A program made the translations under genes and the position numbers. The notes beneath the pieces were generated by a model that was given only the letters and a program-made list of their open reading frames with translations, ran no database searches and had not been told where the DNA came from. Below are positions 1 through 8,044 of a DNA stretch of 64,000 bases, piece after piece. Position 1 is the stretch's first letter, and every line of letters begins with the position of its first letter. This stretch comes from UBA2357 sp046295975 (GTDB lineage: Bacteria > Pseudomonadota > Gammaproteobacteria > Burkholderiales > Rhodocyclaceae), in assembly GCA_046295975.1 (NCBI GenBank), contig JBKBMG010000026.1, forward strand, positions 1-64,000. The letters run 5' to 3'.

Positions 1-105
1 CGCCACGAAGGCCAGCGCCACGAAGGCCAGCGCCACGAAGGCCAGCGCCACGAAGGCCAGCGCCACGAAGGCCAGCGCCACGAAGGCCAGCGCCACGAAG
101 GCCAG
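1..105. repeat. 15-bp tandem repeat inside rnr
   Basis: Seven perfect copies of CGCCACGAAGGCCAG lie head to tail, followed by a diverged copy at 106-120. The unit is a multiple of three and codes for ATKAS, so copy-number changes would keep the frame. The array starts at or before the window edge, so the full copy number is unknown. Confidence 0.95.
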
Positions 106-241
106 CGCCACGAAAGCGGGCGAGGCGGGGGTGAGCAAGAGCGGGCGCAAGGCCACCCCGAAGAAGAAGGTCGGCGAGGTGGCCGCCAGCGTAGAATCCG
201 CCGCTTCGACCAACAAGACCAAGGGAAAGCGTGGTGGCTAA
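1..241 (+). CDS. rnr: RNase R, C-terminal tail (partial, 5' end outside window)
   Basis: An open frame with codons starting at base 2 runs to TAA at 239-241. It encodes seven full ATKAS pentapeptides, a degenerate eighth, then a lysine-rich tail ending in KTKGKRGG. No catalytic part is visible. The assignment rests on two points: RNase R proteins of beta- and gammaproteobacteria end in a basic low-complexity tail, and rnr lies directly upstream of rlmB in many of them. Such tails contact RNA and ribosomes. The stop overlaps the rlmB start by 11 nt, so the two are probably co-transcribed and translationally coupled. Any other protein with a basic tail cannot be excluded from this fragment. Confidence 0.7.
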   Translation, partial: ATKASATKASATKASATKASATKASATKASATKASATKAGEAGVSKSGRKATPKKKVGEVAASVESAASTNKTKGKRGG

Positions 242-1022
242 GAAGTCTTTTTCGAACCCGATGGAGGAGCGGCCCGCGGAATCGGGCAGCCGCCTGATCT
301 ACGGATTTCACGCCGTACTGGGCAAGTTGCGGCGGGATCCCGAGGCGGTGCAGGAGCTCTACCTGTCGCCGCAGCGACAGGACGCGCGTGCGCGCGAAGT
401 CGCCCAACTGGCCGAGTCGCTCGGAATGCGTACCGTGCAGGCCGATGCCGAGCGCCTGGACAAGATGGTCGGCACCCGCCGTCACCAGGGGGTGATTGCC
501 CGCATCGACGCGCGCAGCCGCGAACTGAAGCTGGCCGATGTGCTCGAGGGACTGGAGGGGAGTAGCGATCCCGCGCTGATTCTGGTGCTTGATGGTATCC
601 AGGATCCGCACAATCTTGGTGCATGCCTTCGGGTTGCGGACGCTGCCGGTGCGCATGCGGTGGTCGCACCCAAGGACCGTGCCGTGGGCTTGACGGCGGC
701 CGCGGCCAAGGTGGCGAGTGGTGCGGCCGATACCGTGCCCTATGTCACGGTGACCAACCTCGCGCGGGCCTTGCGCGAGATGCAGGAGGCAGGCGTTTGG
801 GTCATCGGCGCCGCCGGCGAAGCGGACAAGACCCTTTACCAGATCGAGCGGAAGGGGCCGGTGGCCTGGGTGCTGGGGGCGGAGGCCGACGGCCTGCGGC
901 GCCTGACCCGCGAGACCTGCGACGAGTTGGCGCGCATCCCGATGCTGGGCAGTGTGGAAAGCCTGAACGTGTCCGTGGCGAGCGGCGTATGCTTGTTCGA
1001 GACCCGGCGCCAGCGGGGGTGA
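231..1022 (+). CDS. rlmB: 23S rRNA (guanosine-2'-O)-methyltransferase RlmB
   Basis: SpoU/TrmH (SPOUT) methyltransferase that uses S-adenosylmethionine to methylate the ribose of G2251 in the 23S rRNA peptidyl-transferase loop. The 263-residue length is normal. An N-terminal substrate-binding domain (IYGFHAVLGKLRRDP) is followed by the SpoU core: motif 1 DGIQDPHNLGACLRVADA, motif 2 VAWVLGAEADGLRRL and motif 3 IPMLGSVESLNVSVASG, which forms the knotted cofactor site. I chose the GTG at 231 because AAGGGAAAG at 221-229 is a usable ribosome-binding site. The ATG at 261 lacks one. It follows rnr with an 11-nt overlap. Confidence 0.95.
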   Translation: MVAKKSFSNPMEERPAESGSRLIYGFHAVLGKLRRDPEAVQELYLSPQRQDARAREVAQLAESLGMRTVQADAERLDKMVGTRRHQGVIARIDARSRELKLADVLEGLEGSSDPALILVLDGIQDPHNLGACLRVADAAGAHAVVAPKDRAVGLTAAAAKVASGAADTVPYVTVTNLARALREMQEAGVWVIGAAGEADKTLYQIERKGPVAWVLGAEADGLRRLTRETCDELARIPMLGSVESLNVSVASGVCLFETRRQRG

Positions 1023-1107
1023 GACCCTGCCGATCGCGCCGGGCACGTTGATTGCTATGTCGACCCTGCAGGCGTCGCCGTATTACGACGGAATCGACGC
1101 CGGAATC

Positions 1108-2403
1108 ATGAACGACGGGGTCGGAGACATGGATGCTGCGCTGAAATTCCTGCTGGCCGCCAAGCGCGCCGAGATCCAGGTGCTGGAGCAATTGGCAGTC
1201 ACCTGCGAGCTGGTGAGCGGCATCGCCCAGTTGGTGCATATGCTGCAACGCGAGCGTGGCGCATCCAGCATGTACCTGGCTTCGCGCGGAACGCGCTTCT
1301 CGGAGCAGTTGACCGCGTGCCGCGCCGACAGCGTGGCCTCGGAACGCAGCGTTCGGGATCATTTCGATCGCCTGGAAACCGATGCCGTGCGCGGGGCAAG
1401 CAGCGTGCGTCTGTTCAGCGGGATCGCCCAGGTGTTGCACGGCTTTGGCAGCTTGCCGGAGTTGCGCGGGCGGGTGCGGTCGCTCGCGCTCACGCCGGAC
1501 GAAAGCGCATTTGCCTACAGCCGACAGATCAACGGTTTGATGGGGGTGGTCTTCGAAGCGGCGGACGCTGCACCCGATCCGGACGTGTCTCGCGCCCTGG
1601 TGGCGATGTTCAACTTCATGCAGGGCAAGGAACTGGCCGGTCAGGAGCGGGCGCTGGGCGTGGCCGGCTTCGCCGAAGGGGTGTTCGAGCTCGACCGGCA
1701 GCAGCGTCTTACCCATTTGATCGAAGGGCAGGCACGCTGTTTCGACGTGTTTTCGGAGTTTGCCGCGCCCGAGGTGTGGATGCGCTGGCACAACGCGGTG
1801 TCGCTGGAGGATTCCGCCGAGATCGAACGGCTGCGCCGCCTGGCCGCGACCACCCGGCAACTCGGGCCGGAGCATGGCGAGATCGGCGGCTGGTGGTTCG
1901 AGCTGATGACCCGCCGCATCGATGCCATGCGTCAGATCGAGGCGCTGTTGACCGCCGGATTGTCGGCATTGTGCGCGTGCAAGGTCGAGGAGGCGCAGGC
2001 GGCACTCTCCAGTCATCAAGCGGCGACTGCGGCCTTGTCCGGACTTGCACCGCCCGATGCAGGTGCCCTGGCGGCGTTCATCGACTCCAAGGCGGCTGGC
2101 AGCGATCCGGATAGCCCCGCAGTCGGCAGCGCCACGCTGGGTCGGTCGGTACTCGATCTCATCCAGGCGCAATCGCAGCGCATCCAGAGCATGGCTGATG
2201 AACTGGGGGCGGTGCGCGCCGCACTCAATGAACGCAAGCTCATCGAGCGGGCCAAGGGGGTGCTCATGGCCCACCGCGGCCTGAGTGAAGAGCAGGCTCA
2301 CCGGTTGTTGCGGCAGACCGCGATGGACCAGGGTCGGCGTCTGGTGGATGTCGCCGAGTCGGTGTTGGCGCTGGGCAGCCTGTTGAAAGCATCGGGAAAA
2401 TGA
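1108..2403 (+). CDS. nasR: Nitrate/nitrite-sensing ANTAR antiterminator, NasR-like
   Basis: The N-terminal two-thirds is an alpha-helical NIT-type sensor, with the typical LVHMLQRERGASSMYL segment that binds nitrate or nitrite. The C-terminal ~60 residues are an ANTAR RNA-binding domain (ERKLIERAKGVLMAHRGLSE, then AHRLLRQTAMDQGRRLVDVA). In Klebsiella, NasR of this architecture releases a terminator in the nas operon leader when nitrate is present. A matching two-hexaloop leader lies at 9805-9911, so this gene is its likely regulator although about 7.4 kb separates them. Start is uncertain: ATGs at 1057, 1108 and 1129 are in frame. No transmembrane segment is seen, so the protein is cytoplasmic. 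Confidence 0.88.
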   Translation: MNDGVGDMDAALKFLLAAKRAEIQVLEQLAVTCELVSGIAQLVHMLQRERGASSMYLASRGTRFSEQLTACRADSVASERSVRDHFDRLETDAVRGASSVRLFSGIAQVLHGFGSLPELRGRVRSLALTPDESAFAYSRQINGLMGVVFEAADAAPDPDVSRALVAMFNFMQGKELAGQERALGVAGFAEGVFELDRQQRLTHLIEGQARCFDVFSEFAAPEVWMRWHNAVSLEDSAEIERLRRLAATTRQLGPEHGEIGGWWFELMTRRIDAMRQIEALLTAGLSALCACKVEEAQAALSSHQAATAALSGLAPPDAGALAAFIDSKAAGSDPDSPAVGSATLGRSVLDLIQAQSQRIQSMADELGAVRAALNERKLIERAKGVLMAHRGLSEEQAHRLLRQTAMDQGRRLVDVAESVLALGSLLKASGK

Positions 2404-2597
2404 CGTTGTCCGTGACTTAGCTCGCAGAGGGCCGCTCGCCGGGCCTTCCCGCCGGGGCGGCGGTACAGCACAATCGCGCGGATGTGCCGCCGTCACCTCC
2501 ATTGCCTCTTTGCCCAAGTTTGCGCTTACTGTTCCGACGATTCCGTCCGTCCGCATGCCTGCGGATGGCGGTGGGCGCGGTGGCGGCCTCACGCCGC

Positions 2598-5390
2598 ATG
2601 AAGCTGCGTACCAAGGCTTCGCTGTCGGTCGCCGTGCTGCTCCTGGTGGTGTTCGGCCTGGGGCTGTTCGTGCACGACTACCTCATCCGCACTGCCCTGG
2701 TAGGCACGATCTCCGCGCAGCACGGTGCGTTGGTGTCGCGCGTGGCGGAGCAGGTCGATAAACGCCTGGCGACCAACCTGGATGCGCTCACGCGCTCTGC
2801 CGCCGACATTACCCCGGCCCTGCTGGCTGACCCGGAGGCCCTGCAACGCCATCTTCTGGCCAAGCGTGGAATGCTGGCGCTGTTCGACAACCTCATCGTG
2901 GTCGGCTCGGACCTGCGGGTGCGTGCCGACATACCACGGTTGGCGGGGCGGGTAGGTTCGGATGTGTCCGGGCTGGCGCATCTGCAACGTTTGCTTGAAG
3001 ATGGCGTGGCGGTGATATCGGAGCCAGTGCTGGGGCGGACCACCGGACGGCCCACCTTGTCGATGTCGGTACCGATCCGCAACAGTGCGGGCGAGGTGGT
3101 GGCGATGCTGTCCGGTACGGTGGAATTGCGCGCCGCCAATTTTCTGGGGCTGCTCAACCGCGACGCCTATTCCCGCGGGGTGCATTTCGTGGTGGTGACG
3201 CGCGCCGGCACCACGGTCGTCGGCGCCCGGCCCGAGGACGCGTTGCAACCGCTCGCTCAGCCCATGACGGCCGCACTGTTTGCCCGTGCCTTGGGGGGGT
3301 GGGAGGGTACCGAGGAGATTCTCACCGCCGACGGCGATACCATGCTCTTCGGGCTGCGTCGGCTGCATAATGCTGACTGGATTCTGGCCGGCTTCCTGAC
3401 CACCGACGAAGCCTTCGCACCGGTGCGGGAGTCCCGTCGCATCGCCACCGGCTTGTTGCTCGCAACGTCGCTGTTGATTGCGTTGCTGATCCGCTGGGTG
3501 GCTGTACGCAACTTCGTCAGACCCTTGCTTGACTTGAGGGAGCGCACCCGGCGCTTGCGCAATGATCCGGCCACGCCGCTGGAGCCCGATGAGCGCGATG
3601 ATGAGATTGGCGAAGTGGCGCGCGCGTTCTGCGAGGTTTTCGGTGAGGCCACCCGTTCGCGCGAAGAAAGTGCGGCGCGTGCGGCGGAGCTCCAGTCCAT
3701 CCTGGACGCCAGCCCGGTGGCGATCATCATCGTTCGCGACGGCTGCATCGTGCGCGCCAACCCGGCCTTCGAGCAATTCTTCGGCTATCCGTTGAAGCAG
3801 GTGATAGGCCACCCCACGCGGCATTACTACCTCGATGATCTAGCCTACGAGGATGCGATGGCACGTATCGCCAAAGGCGTGGAAGGGGGGCGGGTGCTGG
3901 GTTACGAGCAGATCTACCGACATCGCGACGGGCGGCACGTCATCGCCAGCGTGCGTGCCCGTCTGCTCGATCCGGCGGCACCGGACAAAGGGCGGGTGTA
4001 TGTGATCGAGGACATTACCGAGAAGCGCGATCACGAGGCGCGCATACGCCACCTTGCCGAGCACGATGCCCTCACGGGTTTGCCCAATCGCTTGTTGATG
4101 TCCGACCGCCTGACCGTGGCGATCGAGTGGTCGCGGCGCGAACGCAAGCGTTTTGCCTTGTTTTTCATCGACATCGATCGCTTCAAGAACATCAACGATG
4201 CGCTGGGTCATCCGGTGGGCGACCGGCTGCTCAGAGAGCTTGCGCGGCGCTTGCGTACTGCGGTACGTGACAGCGACACCGTGAGTCGTACGGGGGGGGA
4301 CGAGTTCGCCTTGCTCACGCCCGACATCGGCGATCCGGACAATGCTGCGCGCCTGGCGGAGAAGTTGCTAGCGTCGCTCTCCCAGCCGTGGATGCTGGAT
4401 GGCCGCAAACTGGTGGTGACGGCCAGCATAGGCATCGCGCTCTTTCCGGAAGACGGCGGCGACGTCGCGACCTTGTTGCGCAACGCCGACACCGCCATGT
4501 ACCACAGCAAGGAAAGTGGTCGGAACGCCTACCATTTTTTCCGTGCGGAGATGAATACCCGCGTGCACGAACGCATGAGCCTCGAAAGCGCGATCCGTGT
4601 CGGCCTGGAGCGCGGCGAGTTCCTGTTGCACTATCAGCCGCAGATCGACGTGCGAGAAGATCGGGTCGTGGGGGCTGAAGCGCTGCTGCGCTGGAACCGC
4701 CCCGGTGTGGGGCTGGTGCCGCCGGCGCGTTTCGTGCCGATCGCCGAGGAAACCGGGTTGATCCTGCAGCTTGGAGAGTGGGTGTTGCGCGAGGCCTGCC
4801 GGCAGAATCGAGCCTGGCAGGCCCAAGGGCTGCCGCCAGTTCCGGTGGCGGTTAACATCTCCGCACTGCAGTTTCGTCAGGCGGGCTTCCTCGATGTGGT
4901 GCAAGACGCCCTGGCGCAGTCGGGGCTGGCGGCTGGATGTCTGGAACTGGAGCTCACCGAGAGCGCCACCATGCATGCGGCCGAACGTGGGGTGGAGGTG
5001 CTCGGCGCGGTGCGCAGATTGGGGGTGCGGGTGTCGATCGACGATTTCGGTACGGGTTATTCGTCGTTGTCCTACCTCAAGCGCCTGCCCATAGACGAGC
5101 TCAAGATCGATCAGGCTTTCGTACGCGACGTGGTCGACGATGCCGACGACGCCGCGATCATCGACGCCATCATCGGCCTGGCCCGCAACATGAAACTCAG
5201 TGTGATCGCCGAGGGAGTCGAGAGCGCGGCGCAGGTGGAATGCCTGCGTGCGAGCGGCTGCGAGCGCTTCCAGGGCTACCATTTCTCGCCGCCGCTCGCG
5301 CCCGACGAGTTCGCCGTTTACTGGCGCAGGCGTCTTCCAAGCCGGGTCGGTGCCGGCCTCAGTCCGATCCGTTCGACGTTAGACGATTGA
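2598..5390 (+). CDS. Membrane PAS-GGDEF-EAL cyclic-di-GMP protein
   Basis: About 930 residues. Order: a transmembrane helix at ~8-30 (ASLSVAVLLLVVFGLGLFV), a ~250-residue periplasmic sensor of Cache type, a second helix at ~280-302, HAMP, PAS at ~365-480, GGDEF with an intact RTGGDEF site near 565, and EAL with an intact EALLRW motif near 693 and DDFGTGYSSLSYL downstream. It can in principle both make and degrade c-di-GMP. Dual-domain proteins often use one activity, and which one cannot be told here. I chose the ATG at 2598 because it places the first helix at the N-terminus; an in-frame ATG at 2484 would add a basic 38-residue extension. The ligand is unknown. Confidence 0.92.
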   Translation: MKLRTKASLSVAVLLLVVFGLGLFVHDYLIRTALVGTISAQHGALVSRVAEQVDKRLATNLDALTRSAADITPALLADPEALQRHLLAKRGMLALFDNLIVVGSDLRVRADIPRLAGRVGSDVSGLAHLQRLLEDGVAVISEPVLGRTTGRPTLSMSVPIRNSAGEVVAMLSGTVELRAANFLGLLNRDAYSRGVHFVVVTRAGTTVVGARPEDALQPLAQPMTAALFARALGGWEGTEEILTADGDTMLFGLRRLHNADWILAGFLTTDEAFAPVRESRRIATGLLLATSLLIALLIRWVAVRNFVRPLLDLRERTRRLRNDPATPLEPDERDDEIGEVARAFCEVFGEATRSREESAARAAELQSILDASPVAIIIVRDGCIVRANPAFEQFFGYPLKQVIGHPTRHYYLDDLAYEDAMARIAKGVEGGRVLGYEQIYRHRDGRHVIASVRARLLDPAAPDKGRVYVIEDITEKRDHEARIRHLAEHDALTGLPNRLLMSDRLTVAIEWSRRERKRFALFFIDIDRFKNINDALGHPVGDRLLRELARRLRTAVRDSDTVSRTGGDEFALLTPDIGDPDNAARLAEKLLASLSQPWMLDGRKLVVTASIGIALFPEDGGDVATLLRNADTAMYHSKESGRNAYHFFRAEMNTRVHERMSLESAIRVGLERGEFLLHYQPQIDVREDRVVGAEALLRWNRPGVGLVPPARFVPIAEETGLILQLGEWVLREACRQNRAWQAQGLPPVPVAVNISALQFRQAGFLDVVQDALAQSGLAAGCLELELTESATMHAAERGVEVLGAVRRLGVRVSIDDFGTGYSSLSYLKRLPIDELKIDQAFVRDVVDDADDAAIIDAIIGLARNMKLSVIAEGVESAAQVECLRASGCERFQGYHFSPPLAPDEFAVYWRRRLPSRVGAGLSPIRSTLDD

Positions 5391-5409
5391 CCTGTCGGCT
5401 GGAACTATG

Positions 5410-7851
5410 TCAGTCAGGCGTTGGCGGTGCCTCGAGGTCACCGTGGACGTCGTCGTTGCGGTAGTCGCACACGCCATCGGGGAAGGCCCGCAGTAGCGGG
5501 TCGCGATAGGGCGCCATGTCCACCGGTGTGTACAGACCCGCAGCCAGCGCGGCGTCCACGGTGATCTGCGGGCACTGGAAGAGGTCGCCGGTGAGCGAAG
5601 CACCGGCCGCGCTGCGCGAGGTGCCGTAGGACGGATAGACACGGCTGCAGGCGCCAGGCAGGCGACCGTTCCAGTCGCCATCCCACACCGCGTCACCCTG
5701 AGCAATGAGGGCGCCCGAGGCGTCGAAGCAGGCATCGGCGGCGGCGGTCGGTCGGCTCGCTGCGGTGTCCCGTGCGGAGGTGGCACGCCCGGGGGCGTCG
5801 TCCCCTTGGGCGGCTCGCAGCGCTGCGAGCCAGTCGTCGATCAGCTCCAGGGCACGCAAAGTGGGGTCGTGGTCGGGGTGGGCAACCCATAGCGCATGGT
5901 TGCCGGCGTGGCCCATGGCGCGCTGCATGCGCAGCCGGGTCGCGAACGACGCCGACAGGTGGTGCATGTTGAGCGCGGGCTCAAGATAGTGGCGGACCTC
6001 TATGACCGGGATGTCGATATGCCCGCCGAACACCTGCCCGCTGCGCCATGCGGCGCTGATCGCATCGGCATCACCGCGGCTGCGCGCCGCGGGCAGGTCG
6101 CCGTCGGCGCGGGTCATGTTGTGTGCGCTCCACAGCGAGAACCACAACGGCAGCTTGCGGCCGAAGGGCTGCCAGATCGTCTCCGGGCGCAGATCGGCGG
6201 CCGGCTTCCAGCCGCCGATGCGCAGGTTCAGGTCGAGAAAGTCCGCGGGCGAGATCCGTCCCGCGCGCAGGGCCTGCAGTCCGTATTGAACACCCACGTT
6301 GTCCCAGGTGCGGCGAGCGTGGCCGGTGGCGTCGCGGCCGTAGATCGCCACCAGATCGTCCCAGTAGGTCCAGTTCACCTGGGCGTGTACCTCCGCTGCG
6401 TAATGCGCGGCGTGGGGCGTGAAGCGCGGGTTCAGGACCAGTGGCGTGAGTCCGCGCCAGCCTTGCACGCATTCGCTGGCGCCGCGCGGCAGGCGCGGCC
6501 AGCGGCCGTTGAGCGCCAGGTTGGCGGGGTAGAGCGGGGCGTAGCGGTTGTCCGCCCCGGCCAGCGCGTTCAGTCCCTGCACTGCGCGCCGCACTTCGAA
6601 ATCCGCCCAGATCGGGTTGTCGGCGGCAACCACATCGAAATAGTGTTCCAGCAACTCGCAGTCCAGCGCGTGAATGGTCTGGGTGACCATGTCGGGGTAG
6701 GCGTACTGCGGCACGGCCGCGTCCAGCAGGCCCGGCAGGTGCTCGCCGAACAGGAACTGCTGCAGCCCGCCACCCGAGCCGCCCAGACCCACGGTGTAGT
6801 CCGGCTGGCCGTAACGCGCCACGAACTGGCGCTTGACGCGCAATGCGGTGTCGCCGGCCAGGCGCATGTTGTAGTGGTTGGTGGTGTGGTTGCCGGTGGA
6901 GGTGGCAATGGCATAGCCGCGGGCGAGCAGTTCGATGTTGTCGCGACCCAGCACGCGGTGCTCGGACAGTCGCCCCTGGCGCCGGCCTATGCCCACGCCG
7001 CCGGCGAAGTGGTAGACCAGCCGTCGGTTCCAGTAACGTCCGTCGGGGGCTTCGGCGTCTTCCGCAGGGTCGGTGAGTACTGCAATCGCATACAGAAAGC
7101 GGTTGATCGTGCCCCGTTCCAGTCGGACGATGAAAGGCAGGTTGTGGCCGTCTCGGGTGAGCATGGCGACGTCCTCGACACCGGGGTGCCAGGGCAGGAG
7201 TTCGTCGCCGTCGACCGGCATGTAGAAGTGGTCGATACGTGTGGCGACCAGGCAATCCCGGCTGTAGCCGGCCACCTCGGAGGTGGGCGTGCCGTCCGCT
7301 GCTTCGCGATATACCGGGATGCCGTGCCCCAGGGTGTTGTCCACGATCGGCTGCCCCAGCCCGGAGCGTTCGCTGCCACAGAGGAACGGATATTGTGCTG
7401 CCGGTTCGCTGAGCGCGTGCACCGGTCCGAGTCCGCCGACCGGGATGGGATAGGGGAAGTCGTCGAGCGGAGGTGGTGCCTCCGCAGCGGTCGGGAGTTG
7501 CAGTCCGTTGTCTTCCGCATCCGCGGTGTCGTTGGCAGCGGTCTGGCGCTCGGGCAGGCCCACCACCACCGGTGCCACCGGCTCGTGCGACAGATACAGG
7601 TAAGCCGCGACCAGCCCGGTCAGCGCCAGGGTGGCGACGATCGCCTTGCGCGGCCAGCCGTGCCGCGGTGGCGGCCGCGTCTGCTGCGGGCCGTCGGGCA
7701 GTGACGGTAGCGTGGAGTCGGAGGGCGGCGAGGGGCTGAGGCGGGGGCGCGTGGTCACGGGGGAGCGGGCCTGAAGGAGTGCGTCATGGCGGCGGTGTTC
7801 AGCGTGTTGACAGGATGTTGGCGCCGCGATTCCGTCCAGGGCAGCGTGCAT
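5410..7851 (-). CDS. Large exported or membrane-anchored protein, DUF6351-like
   Basis: About 813 residues from the ATG at 7851; a GTG ~90 bases further in is also possible. After a proline-rich basic N-terminus comes one hydrophobic segment (AIVATLALTGLVAAYLYL) that would export or anchor the protein. The body carries FLCGSERSGLGQPIVDNTLG, which I recognise as resembling the uncharacterised DUF6351 family, and a nucleophile-elbow-like GLGGSGGGLQQF. An alpha/beta-hydrolase activity is therefore possible, but I could not place the rest of a catalytic triad with certainty. It ends 20 bp from the convergent GGDEF-EAL gene. Its start region faces the HDOD gene, so a divergent promoter is expected between 7852 and 8044. 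Confidence 0.65.
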   Translation of the reverse strand: MHAALDGIAAPTSCQHAEHRRHDALLQARSPVTTRPRLSPSPPSDSTLPSLPDGPQQTRPPPRHGWPRKAIVATLALTGLVAAYLYLSHEPVAPVVVGLPERQTAANDTADAEDNGLQLPTAAEAPPPLDDFPYPIPVGGLGPVHALSEPAAQYPFLCGSERSGLGQPIVDNTLGHGIPVYREAADGTPTSEVAGYSRDCLVATRIDHFYMPVDGDELLPWHPGVEDVAMLTRDGHNLPFIVRLERGTINRFLYAIAVLTDPAEDAEAPDGRYWNRRLVYHFAGGVGIGRRQGRLSEHRVLGRDNIELLARGYAIATSTGNHTTNHYNMRLAGDTALRVKRQFVARYGQPDYTVGLGGSGGGLQQFLFGEHLPGLLDAAVPQYAYPDMVTQTIHALDCELLEHYFDVVAADNPIWADFEVRRAVQGLNALAGADNRYAPLYPANLALNGRWPRLPRGASECVQGWRGLTPLVLNPRFTPHAAHYAAEVHAQVNWTYWDDLVAIYGRDATGHARRTWDNVGVQYGLQALRAGRISPADFLDLNLRIGGWKPAADLRPETIWQPFGRKLPLWFSLWSAHNMTRADGDLPAARSRGDADAISAAWRSGQVFGGHIDIPVIEVRHYLEPALNMHHLSASFATRLRMQRAMGHAGNHALWVAHPDHDPTLRALELIDDWLAALRAAQGDDAPGRATSARDTAASRPTAAADACFDASGALIAQGDAVWDGDWNGRLPGACSRVYPSYGTSRSAAGASLTGDLFQCPQITVDAALAAGLYTPVDMAPYRDPLLRAFPDGVCDYRNDDVHGDLEAPPTPD

Positions 7852-8044
7852 TGATGCCGGAGCCGAAGCGGTGGTTGCGAGCGGCGCGAAGTATAGGCCG
7901 GAGGCAAGCCGCGGTGTGAGCCCGGGGCGGCTGTCAGCAAGCGCCGTGCTGGCCCCGGATCCATGGCAGAGTGCGGCGAAAGGAGACGTACGCAGCGTGC
8001 CGGGCACACGCCGCAGCCTCTGCGGCCTGCCCTACAATGGTGAA

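Noticed and set aside
1..120. Possible CRISPR or satellite array at the left edge
   Set aside because: Units are 15 bp with no spacers, stay in frame and code for ATKAS in a basic protein tail.
5896..7704. 602-codon plus-strand frame opposite the DUF6351-like gene
   Set aside because: No recognisable motif, no ribosome-binding site, and a Val/Gly/His/Arg-rich composition typical of an antisense shadow. The minus-strand frame has a signal anchor and conserved segments.
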